From positions 124,001 through 188,000 of the forward strand of contig NZ_SRYB01000002.1 of assembly GCF_004793975.1 (NCBI RefSeq): a stretch of 64,000 nucleotides of DNA, read 5' to 3'. The notes under the pieces were generated by a model. The model saw only the letters and a list, made by a program, of their open reading frames with translations, did not search any database and was not told the origin of the DNA. Source of the DNA: Lepagella muris. Lineage in GTDB: Bacteria; Bacteroidota; Bacteroidia; Bacteroidales; Muribaculaceae. Below, in pieces: positions 1 to 10,500 of this stretch (position 1 is its first letter; the number at the start of each line of letters is the position of its first letter). The position numbers were made by a program, and so were the translations under genes.

Positions 1-600
1 CATTTTTCGATGGCTTACGGTTCTTTTTGGATAATGGACAGAAATCTATTTACAGACAATAAAATTTTCACCGATTGCTCTATCCGTGTCCAACAGGAAG
101 TATTCCGTTCAAAGGAAGATTTCATTCAGGAACACTTTGACAAATACTCAAATCCTATCATACCGCCCGTATGGAAAACTTTGGAAGTGGTCTCTTTCGG
201 CACGTTGTCAAAGATTTTCTGCAACCTAAAAGACACTAAACTCAAGAAGAAAATTGCGAGGGAATTTAATTTGCCACAGCACGAATATCTTGAAAGTTGG
301 TGTAAATGTGCCGTGGCATTGCGCAACTGTCTTGCACATCATTCTCGCACATGGAACAGAAGATACCCTCTGAAACCACAGCTTCCCGGTAAACTGAAAG
401 GTGATTGGATTAATGCCTCCATAACACTGCCGACCAAACTCTATGCCCAGCTTTGCTGTCTGGCATACTTGCAGAATGCAACCCATCCCGGCAACGACTT
501 CAAACAGCAGTTGAAATCATTACTGAAGGCTCATCCTAATGTCGATGTTACTGCGATGGGTTTCCCGGTCGGATGGGAAAACGAGCCGCTTTGGAAGTAA
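1..600 (+). CDS. Abi_2 (AbiD/AbiF-like) abortive infection protein, 5' partial
   Basis: This is the C-terminal part of an Abi_2 family protein. Such proteins act in phage exclusion by abortive infection and are thought to be HEPN-type RNases. The frame is open to the first base of the window, so the real start lies outside; the ATG at position 10 is only the first internal Met. Family marks are the PPVWKTLEVVSFGTLSK block, typical of Abi_2, and RNCLAHHSR, which contains the HEPN R-x4-H motif. About 199 residues are visible, where full members usually have near 300. The C terminus looks natural. It has no visible partner gene. A decayed copy of its 3' end lies 220 bp downstream. Confidence 0.8.
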   Translation, partial: HFSMAYGSFWIMDRNLFTDNKIFTDCSIRVQQEVFRSKEDFIQEHFDKYSNPIIPPVWKTLEVVSFGTLSKIFCNLKDTKLKKKIAREFNLPQHEYLESWCKCAVALRNCLAHHSRTWNRRYPLKPQLPGKLKGDWINASITLPTKLYAQLCCLAYLQNATHPGNDFKQQLKSLLKAHPNVDVTAMGFPVGWENEPLWK

Positions 601-780
601 GGCAATTACTCAACCAAGATTTATTGCTGATTCCAAGCCTATTCTTCTGAAAGAAGTTGCCTAATTGAAATAAAATCATTACTTTTGACCGACAGTTTCC
701 GCCACGCTTCCCATAGAACAGCGTACCAGGGCGGAACTTTTGTTTTTACATCCCTGATTATTTGCCTTCTGCGAAATTGA

Positions 781-816
781 TTTTGGTCGGAGAATTTGCA
801 ATAATTCCGACCAAAA
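781..816. repeat. 11-bp perfect inverted repeat (hairpin)
   Basis: TTTTGGTCGGA (781-791) and TCCGACCAAAA (806-816) are perfect complements around a 14-nt loop. The hairpin sits between the Abi_2 gene and its decayed copy. It could end transcription of the abi gene, but there is no clean T-run after it. Confidence 0.55.
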
Positions 817-819
817 ATT

Positions 820-905
820 TATTTAAAATCATTACTGAAGTCTCATTCTAATGTCGATATAGCATCAATAGGCTTCCTTGTTGACTGTGAAAACGAGCCA
901 CGGGG
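820..905 (+). pseudogene. Decayed duplicate of the 3' end of the Abi_2 gene
   Basis: Bases around 826-900 closely match 508-592 of the Abi_2 gene. Shared blocks include AAATCATTACTGAAG, TCATTCTAATGTCGAT and GAAAACGAGCCAC, with scattered substitutions between them. Only the last ~28 codons are present. The fragment ends at a run of eight G, where the parent gene reads GAGCCGCTTTGG. It looks like the remnant of a second abi copy or of a recombination event. Confidence 0.65.
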
Positions 906-954
906 GGGGTGTGTATCAATGGCTGAAATACGTTTTTAACGTTAGAATATAAAT

Positions 955-1000
955 AAGAAAAATCGTATCATAGTCTGGATACTTGGCTTGATACGACTTT
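955..1000 (-). terminator. Intrinsic terminator of the Rhs toxin-immunity operon
   Basis: TCGTATCA (963-970) and TGATACGA (989-996) form a stem. Read on the minus strand, the stem is followed at once by the U-rich run TTTTTCTTATTT. It lies about 70 bp past the stop of the immunity gene, so it fits as the end of the minus-strand operon. Confidence 0.7.
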
Positions 1001-1065
1001 TCTCAATCTTGTAATTACAATCAAAAATATTTTGAGAGTAATTGTGGTTTTACATCAGTCTTTTG

Positions 1066-1542
1066 TCATTCATGTGATTTTGTTGTTAAAACAAAAATCG
1101 CTTCATCATGATATGACTCTAAATCTTCAGTTAACCATTGCTCGGTTTCTCGAACACAATAGAACGAAATTACAATATCTTCCTGATTAACGCTCAAAAC
1201 GATGTTAAACTTATCAGGAAATTCCTCCAGCAATTTAGCTAAAGCGAATGCAAAATTCAAACTTATTCTAAGAGTATATGCTGTATTCGGATATTTATCA
1301 ACATATATTTTATTATTCGAATATTCATTTCCAGTTTTATCCTCATAATAAAGTTCAAATTTTTTTACAGATTTATAAGTGTAGCTATTCACATCCTTTC
1401 TAAACTCTACTCCGGTCTCTATATAGTTATAAAGCCTTCGAGGAATGGTTGTAGTTAAGAGAGGCTGGTATTCCATCTTATATCTGTTTAGAATAGTTTT
1501 CATATTCTCATTCATAGAAACGAGATATATAGAATTACTCAT
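1066..1542 (-). CDS. Putative immunity protein for the adjacent Rhs toxin
   Basis: This is a 158-aa protein of unknown family with many acidic residues, no signal peptide and no membrane segment, as expected of a cytosolic immunity protein. The chosen ATG (1540-1542) overlaps the toxin stop codon in the string ATGAGTAA, so the two genes are translationally coupled. An upstream alternative start (1584) would overlap the toxin by 50 bp and is less likely. The AT-rich composition matches the toxin's C-terminal tip and not the GC-richer Rhs body, suggesting the tip and this gene arrived together. The immunity role is inferred from position, size and coupling; no domain was recognised. Confidence 0.65.
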   Translation of the reverse strand: MSNSIYLVSMNENMKTILNRYKMEYQPLLTTTIPRRLYNYIETGVEFRKDVNSYTYKSVKKFELYYEDKTGNEYSNNKIYVDKYPNTAYTLRISLNFAFALAKLLEEFPDKFNIVLSVNQEDIVISFYCVRETEQWLTEDLESYHDEAIFVLTTKSHE

Positions 1543-4500
1543 TCCCAAGATATTTATTTCCTGTTTGTATAGCTCTTTGTACATTTGGATTTGATAATTG
1601 TTCGTTTACTCTATTTGGTGCTGGTACATCCCATTTATTTGTTTTAGGGTCACGAGAATAAAAACGACCATCTTTATTATTATATAAATATTTGTTGTTT
1701 TTATTATCTTGAAAATGTATTTGTCCTGGCCGTTGTCCCGGATTTGGATTTTCAACATCAATTCGATTTCCTTTTGAATCTTTCCACAAAGTTTTACTAT
1801 TGACTTTAGTTCCTCGATTATTGGATGCTGTCGAATTTCCAGTATCAAGATGTCCTTTCTTTTCAGAGAGATTTTTACCTGCAGTAGCCATCATTACAGC
1901 TCCGTGCGCTGTAAGACCTGCTCCAACAGCAGCATCAGCACCTACTATAACTACAACAACAGTAGAAGTTCCAAGCGAAGGACCTTCTGCAACGAGTCCT
2001 ACCGTAGTAATAGATGTTCCACTTGCAACCATAGCAGAACCTGTACCACTTTCAATAGTTCCCACGGTTAGACTGGCAATATCACCAGCTGTTAATCCTG
2101 CATTGAAGTCCTTGGGATCTGAAACATTTCTCCCTGCATATGTTCGGATATTGGTTAATCCACCAGTAGCATTATCTACAAGAGCAGCACCAAATCCTTT
2201 TACTTTATCCCACCAATCTTGACCATTAGGGTCACTAAATCTTATTGGATTATTTCCTGTATAACAATATGAAGAATAATCCAAATACTTTTCTTGCATC
2301 GGATCTGTTGACATCCATAAACTTAGTCTCGGTTCATAGTACCTCGCTCCATAATAGTACATACCATTTTCTTCGTCAAATTCTTTTGCATTGAAGAGAT
2401 AAGGCGTGTTCCATACATTGTTGCGTTCCTCTATGAAAACTTCTCCGAATGGCACATATTCAATGTGCTGCACAACTTCGCCGTCAAGATTGGTGATGTA
2501 GCTGGAACTACCAAGATGGTCGGGATGATAGTAGAACTGCAGGTTCTCATAGTTGTCTGGATCTTTGAATGACTTTACAACTGTACGAGACCGAGCTTTG
2601 TTAGCCTCTAATAGAGCACCCTGTGTTCCGTCATTGCAGCAGAATCCTTCGCCATCTGCATAGTTGTCGTTGTCGGTTCCGTTGTAAGGCACATCAAAGG
2701 TCTTGTAGTTGTCCTTGATTACCTGCTGTTGAGCCGCATACTTAGCTTTGTAGTTTACCGAAAGACCGTCAGTGTTGGCACCGGCATATTCGATACGGCG
2801 CGGGTCAGAGCCATAGGAGGCGAAATCGCCGACCTTAGACACAATGCGCTGGCTGCCTGCATAGATATGCTTGGTGTAACGACCTCCCTGGTTAGCAACG
2901 AGGTACGGACTTACATAGAGCGAGAACTTCGCGGTGTTGGTAGAGCCGCCGGAGAATACTCCGTTGACATAAACCTGATCGCTTTCGCCGGAAGTCTTGA
3001 CTGTGCGCTCGCCGTCAGCATCATACCAGTAGTTGGACACGAAGCCGTTATCGTCCACTGCAAGCAGACGGTTTTCCTCGTCCCAGATGAGCTTGCGCTC
3101 TCTTGTGCCGACCTCATTATGTCCATCGTTCATCATACGTCCGGTGTTCACATATACAAGATTTCCGTTCTTATCATACAAATATACGTGATTATTTTCG
3201 ATATTATTGTCTCCAGGAGTCTCTTCCGTGCGATAATTCACATCTTTAACACTTGCAAGCTGGAATTTCTTACCGGCTTCAGTACCGTATGTGTATGACA
3301 GGTCATAGCCCACATTGAGCGTACCATTGAACTGCACGTTGTCCTGAGTCAGATGCTGGCTCTTGGACTTGATGCGGTGCATGTTGTCGTAGCCCATGGC
3401 AAGGGTGTAGGATGCTGACTTATTGTCGGCACCTGTGTATGTACCTGTTGCGGAAACGAGGCGGTATAGTCCGTCGTATGTATAGGCATGCGACATCTGG
3501 TCGCCGGCATTGCCGCTGGCAGGAAGTGAAGCGTTGTTAGCCACCGAAAGGACATTGCTGACAGCATCAAAGGTGTAGTCGTTGTCCATGATGGTCGTAT
3601 TGCCGCTGTTCACCGCGAGGTTACTCAGGCGACGGCGGTTGTCGTAGGTGTAGAACGTCTCTGCGCCGTTGCAATACTTCAGATAACTGCGCTGCTCGAA
3701 CTTGTCATAGCCCAACTTGGTGATGTAGTCATAGCCGTATGACTTCTCGCCACGGACTTTCTCAAGCAGACCGCCGAGGTTGTACGAGTAAGTCACCTTT
3801 TCCTCGTCAGGATAGATCATCTCAAGGAGGCGGTTGTGGCTGTCGTAAGTCCACTGGGTAACGTATGTGGCAATCGCCTGGTTAGGCACGATAAGCGTGC
3901 GGCGTGTCTTCGTCACCTCACCCATCTTGCCGTAGAAGTATTCGATGGCACCGGTTCCATCCTCACGCATCATCAGACGGCCGATACGGTTGTGGGATGC
4001 GTTGCGGCCGCCATAGTAATACTTCACATTGTTTTCGGGATGGTCAGGATAGTTGATACCCGTCAGACGGTGGTAGTCGTAGGTATAGGTAATCATCTTG
4101 CCTTCCTCCGCCATATTAGCCGTCTGCTTGGTGAGCACGTTGCCGAGTGGGTCGTAGGTGAACGAGGTGATACCGCTTGCCGGGTGGTTGACCTCCGTGC
4201 GGCGGTCACCCATGTCATAAACGGATGTCGTCACGTTACCTTCGACATCAGAAACCTTTACAAGTCGCTGGATGCCGTCGTACTCGAATGTGGTGGTAAT
4301 ATCACCGTCTGGACCGCTGTGCTGGATAGACTTGACAGTCTTGCCACTACCGTTGGTAACAGTCGATTGACTATTGCCGAGTGCGTCCGTCACCGTTGTT
4401 ACGAGTGCATTAGACCCGCTGTCAAGGGTGTATTCTGTCTTTGTCTCGGACTCGTCCGGGAGTGTCACACTCAACGCACGGTCAAGAACATCATAGACCG

Positions 4501-7500
4501 TCACAGTCGGGGTAACATTGTCAAACGTGGTGCTGAACGAGGTCTTGCTGCCCAGACTCTCGGTAGTGGGATAGTATGCCTTTGCCACACGTCCGAAAGC
4601 GTCATAGACGTTGCGTCCGCTGACAATCATCACATTCTGGTCGGATGCACCGGAACCCTTCGCAGCCGTAGTGACAACACCGTCCTTCTTCACCTGAACA
4701 GGCCGTCCGAAACCGTCAACGAAAGTCACGGTTTCAAGATCGTCATTAGGATGCTGAATGTCGTAGTGCTTGGTCACTGCGTATGCAGGGGCGGTGATGC
4801 CCGATTCACTAAAGCCTGCTTTTTGCTGATACTCAAATGCGATGATATAAGGAACACCGGTTGCCAGCTCGTTAGGGCCGCGAACCTTGGTTACACGACC
4901 GATGTTGTCAAGCTCAGTCTCGTAGTAGAAGTTGTTAAGGTCACGGCGCTCCAGTGCCATACCGTAGCGGTAATCGAAGTTGCCCGCCTCGCTGCGGTAG
5001 CCCCAAGCGTCGTCGATACGCTCGACATACATGTTCATCTCTGGCTCATAGCGGTACTTGTACCACATACGCTGTCCCGTGCCGTTGGCAGGAAGAGTCT
5101 TCTGGGTGATATTGCCATAACGGTCGTACTTGTAGTCGGTGACTGCCGTTCCGCTGCCGAGCTGCTGTGTCACCTGTGTCAGATGGTTCGGGTACTTGGT
5201 GTCGTAAGTCGCCGACACGTTGTGATACGTCGAGCCATCGCCACCGACAACGGTCACATTCGTAGGAAGTCCGAAAATGTGCTTGTCGGCATTGGAGGTG
5301 TACTGGATGTTTGTCGCATAGTCATAGCTGCCCGTGCCGCTGTTGCCAAGGCTGCCCTTGTCGCTGTAGCGGTAGGATTTCAGTTCTCCATGATAGCCGT
5401 TGAGATAATACTCGTTCCATGCCTCTGAGATTACCATCCCCTGCGAAGTACCCTCGTACTGCTTGTTGGCAGTATAGCGTAGAGGAACGAAAGCCGATGC
5501 ACGGTCACTATAGATTACATCCTGCTTTGTGAAGGAGTAGTTGTCCGCATTGGCGGTCATGCTGTAAGCGTCATACTCGTTGACAGTCTCAGTGAACTTG
5601 TTGCCTGCTGCGTCAGAAACGTATGAAGCCACAAGGTTGCCGGACGTGTAGTAGTTGTCAACGGCAAATTCCTGAACAGACTGGCGATATACGCCGTCGC
5701 CCTTCTCGGTGTCAAGGCTCTTGGTGATGACCTTGCCGAAGCCGAGGAAGTCACGCTCATGGCGGTCACGGAAGCCGTCAGCGTATTCAAATGCCGCTTT
5801 CATCAGCGGACCGTCGTCATGGATACCGTCATCAACGGTCAATGCCGACATAACCCACTTGCCACCGGGGTGTCCGTAGGTCGGGGTCGAGTGTGCGTAA
5901 TCCAGCTCGAAGCGTCCGCCGATAGAGTTGGTGACAGTCTTGAGCATATTGGTACGGCCGATAGCAGAGCGTGTAACAGTAAGCTCACTCTCACTGTTGG
6001 AGGTCACGATGTCAAGATAGCCGTCGCCGTCAACATCCTGCAAAGAATAATTGGTACGATTGATACTGTGACTCAATGTCACGCCGGGATTTGTAGATAT
6101 TTTTAATGACGGTCCAATAGGAAGAGGTATAGGAATAGAAACCGTAAAAGCTACATTTCCGCCTTCGGATGTAGATGCTGACTTGCTTAATGCTTCCACA
6201 CCTTGCCATACAAACGGAGTATCGAATCCTATTCCGGTATTCAATGCAACCATGATGCCATTGCCGGATTTCCAAACCTTGTCGGGTAATCCGTCTGAAT
6301 TGACATCCGTAAGATTGTATTGTTCCTCATTCGCGGAAGTTACTATATTGTATCCACCTGCGAAACTGCCGGAACCTTGGTTATATCCGCCACCGACATT
6401 TGCTGTATAAGACTGGCTCTTGCCGCCCTGTATGCGGTCAATATCCCAGTCGATAGGCTCAGTGAAAGAATAGCCTAAATTCAATCTTACTTTATTCCCT
6501 GATATAATTTTATCAGCAAGACCATCGCCGTTCACATCAACAAAATTCTCAATATTCCAGTCTTCGTTCGATGGCGGAATGCTGAGAGAAGCGGAAATAG
6601 AACCCTTTGCCTTGTTGCTTGATTCTTGGTTGGCAGAGGTATTCTTTCCGTTAGCAATCTGTTTAATGGTCGCTACTGCTGAGAGGATAGGATCGCTACC
6701 GAGCGCAAAGCCTTGTGCCTTACTGCCACTGGTGATTGTTCCCATACCTTCCAGTACCTCTCCACTGATACCACCAAGCGTGTTGGTATATTGGATTTTT
6801 CCACCGGCGACAATATCCGGATAGCCGTCACCGTTCAGGTCTATCATCATGGATTTTGTCTTGCTGTCACCGTTTGCGTCATTGTACGTGAATATTGCAC
6901 CGCCTTGTACAACATTGTTATGGCTTACCATTTCCTGCGAAATTGCTGCTGCACCTGTTCCTTGCAGATGCTCGCCGGCAAGTCCTGATACGTTTCCGAT
7001 ATTCTCAAACGGATTGCTCAGTACGACATCCTGTTCTGTAAGACGCGCCGCACCCATATTGGTCGCAGTGATGAAAATTTCCTCACGCTGTCCGCTCCAT
7101 CGGTCGAGCTTATTCAAATCCGTGCTTAATGGAGTAAATGCCATTGTTAACGGATCAACCGTTGCATTCTCATCCTGCGGCAAAGTCAGAAGAGATTCAT
7201 CAATCGGACGGGAATAACGGTTGTCGGAGGCGTTATAGACGAAACCTCCCCAGCCACGATACAGATTTCCGAAGCCTGCCGGGTCGTTGGCTGCATACAG
7301 ATTAGCCTCCGCTGTCTGTGGCAACAATACTGACGGAGATTTTATCTGAACTGAAACGCCAGTAATAGCATCGCCAATCTTACAATCATCAGAGAATAAT
7401 TCAAACCAGACCTTATCGCTGCCGATGTCGGATTTCAGTATGGAGATAGAATCATTCGCCACAATACCGCCGGTAACAGCAAATGATTTCTTACCCAACA

Positions 7501-10500
7501 GTCTGTCTGTGGTCTTTACGGTCAAAGTGAGGCTGCCATTATATGACGGATTGGAGAATGTAATGACCGGCTTGACATAAAGCACAGTATCTGCCGTTGT
7601 CGGCAAATACGAAGGCGCATTTACGACATGGTTTGAATACAGCGTATAATCCGGACAGACTTGACGGTTCTGCTGTGTCCCGGTAGAATCTGTATAAGAA
7701 ACGACAGGACTCCATTTGACTGCATTCCAACGAACATTGGATTCCGAGCTAACGACAAAACGGAAGTTTGTCAGTCCGTCTGTATTCTGCAGTGATATGG
7801 TGACATCATCGTTGTAGCTCTCATTCCATGGGAATGTGCGGGTATATACCTGCTTCTCGACATACGACGGGTTGTCGTTGCCATTACCATCCTTTTTGTC
7901 GGTTGACCCGATAATGATGAGGGTCACATCATCCGTTGTCGCAGGTTTAATGAAATTACCAGATATACCGACAGTCTGATTCCCTTTCTCAATGCTTAAA
8001 TAAGTTGAAGCAAAATACAATGCACCTTCTTCCGGCTCGTATTTAGTCGTTGAGTAGCCGTTTGGCATGGTTTCCTCTGTACCGGCATAGGTTATGACCG
8101 GATGCCAAACCACTTCATCAAATGCGCCGTTACTCATTTCCTCCGCCCCTGACTGGACACGGAAATATATACGATCGCCCTTGTTTACGGATATTGATGA
8201 AGCATTTGCCTGATAAGAAGTCACGTCACCCTTTGCGATGGACTGACTCCACAATTCCGAACCGCCTTTCTGTATGGCGACACGGACTCCATCTGCTTTT
8301 TCATACGCCTCCGTATCATAATCGCCCGTAGGAGTTACAAGAGATACAGAGCCAGAAATGCTGATGACACCGGCTCTCGGTGCCACCCATACGCGGACGG
8401 CATCCTCCATTGGGGAGATACGCAATGCTTCTGCCTGTTCTTCCGGATCAACCGCACCTACGGACACGTCAATCTTTGTCGGGTCATATATAATCGGACT
8501 TGGAGTGTCTGCACTGCTGAGAGTGAATGTCGGAACAGCATTGCCTTGGGCATCAAAGTCGATGTGATTGAAATAGACCTTGCCGTTTGAAACGAGGTCA
8601 ATCAGACCATCTCCGTTTATATCAGAGAAATAAACGGTCGTCTTGGTCGTGGTTTTGGACGCATCTGTACCAATGGTAGCCACTGCAGCACCCCATCCAG
8701 CCTTGACATCTGCACCGCCAGAGTAAGTGTTACTGCTTGAAGATGAGAATCCGCTTATTCCGTTTACCCTAATCGGCTCTCCGTAAGAGACCTCACCTGT
8801 ATCACTATTCCTTAACTGAGGACGATAATAGACAGAGTTTCCATCACGATATACCTTGTCTGGCAATCCGTCACCGTTCAGATCTACAAATGTTGAAAGA
8901 CCTTTGGATTTGTCGTTGGAATAGTTGAAGCTTCCACCGATTGTACCTGATGTTGACGAACTTCCATCGTATATTCCGACACCGGCATAGAACGAACCAC
9001 CCACGGAAGAACTTGTCGTTCCACCGAGAGCCGTAGGCTTGTCACTGAACATGTCCATTCCCTGCAACGGATTGATGAACCCTGCATCCAGTCCGTCATT
9101 ATGTGTGTTCCATGTCTCGGATTGTGACTTGAACGGCACATATCCGCTTGCCGACTGCACGTCATCGTAATAGTCGAATTTCTGGAAGGCGAACTCCTGT
9201 CCCTGGTCGTCAAACTGACGAACACCCTCCAACAAATCCTTGTGGAACGCGCCATCAACGTATGAGAACGTGTAGCTGCGCAATTCCTCGCCCATGAAGT
9301 TGATAGAAACTTTCTCAAGCAGCCTGTTGGAAGAGGTCAGATAACCATAACGTGCGTTGTTGGCTTTCTGCCGCTTGGTCTTGTCGCCTGTCAGCGTCAC
9401 CACGGTGTGAGGCTCGCTGCTCTCAACATTGCCCGCACTGACCTTGGAGAGATAGATGGCCTTTGCCACCAGTCCGCCACGAACCGGCTCGTTGGCTGTC
9501 GTGTACTCGTACTCTATCCAGTCGCCGTGTGTTTCTACAACCTTCTTGAGCTTCCATTCGGAAATCACCTCGCGTGTGTTGCCAGCGATGTCGGTAATCG
9601 TGCCCTTGATCACTGCGCCCTCGCCACCATAGGTATAAACCACGCCCTGCTTGTCGGTCACTTCCCAATAATAGTTGGCCGGACTGTCGCCCTTACGGAT
9701 GATTCGTGAGAAGTCACCGCCCTGACGGGTATAGAACTGACGGTCAGTCTTGCGTGCAATCTTGTCGCCACGGTGGGCCACGCTCATCGCACCGTTGTCA
9801 TCCATTGTAGAGAGCATGGAGCCGGAGAGCGAATAGGTCTCGGTCTCGTCTGCAAGGTCATAACGCGGCACACCCCAACGGGTATCAAGCGTGATGGACG
9901 GTACGGAGAGGTCCCAGCCCTGTCCGAGCCATCCGTTGCCACCGTCACTGTTGTAGCTGATGGCGAGAGAGGGAGCCATGCCGTTACGTGCCGGAGGCAT
10001 CTCAAAGGCGTACTGCAAGTTGGCCGAGCCACGGTTGTTTGCCGATGGCGGTGCTATGATGTTGAGCTTCGCCGTTGGGTCTGCCGCCTTGATGTCGTTC
10101 ATCATGGTCGGGGCGAAACCGTCGGTCTCAGGGGATTCGGGTGCCTGTATGACACCGTTGATCATGTCGGTGAAGTGAGTGGTCTTGGATTCCACGTAGG
10201 CCAGTTCCTTGTTGACCCTCACCCTTTCGAGAGCCACCCAGTGCCCCTCTTTGGTGTCGTAGTAGAATGTTCGTATATCGTCTTCCGTATAACCGCTCGG
10301 TATCCTCGTGCGGTCATACTTCAGGCGTACTGTAGCACCCTCTTCGGTGAAGTGCGTGCCGTGAGGGAGGAAGCGGTAGCCGTCGCTCTCGCCCGTGACA
10401 TTGCACATAGCAAAGTCCAGTTCCGGCAATGCCGTACTGTCCACCGCGCAGATGGAAAGGCTTACCGGGCGCAACAGCCGTCCCTTTGCCACGGCAAGAG

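Larger units (their letters stand above)
601..1065. other. Intergenic stretch with hairpin, decayed abi fragment and terminator
   Basis: There is no intact gene here. The stretch holds a perfect inverted repeat (781-816), a decayed copy of the end of the Abi_2 gene (about 820-905), a run of eight G at about 904-911, and the terminator of the toxin-immunity operon (955-1000, minus strand). These are listed separately. Confidence 0.7.

Noticed and set aside
1606..1848. 80-codon minus-strand ORF inside the toxin tip region
   Set aside because: It overlaps the well-supported toxin reading frame and is explained by the low GC content.
3836..5428. 530-codon open frame on the plus strand
   Set aside because: It lies wholly antisense to the Rhs repeats. 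The repetitive coding strand keeps the other frame open, and the product has no family features.
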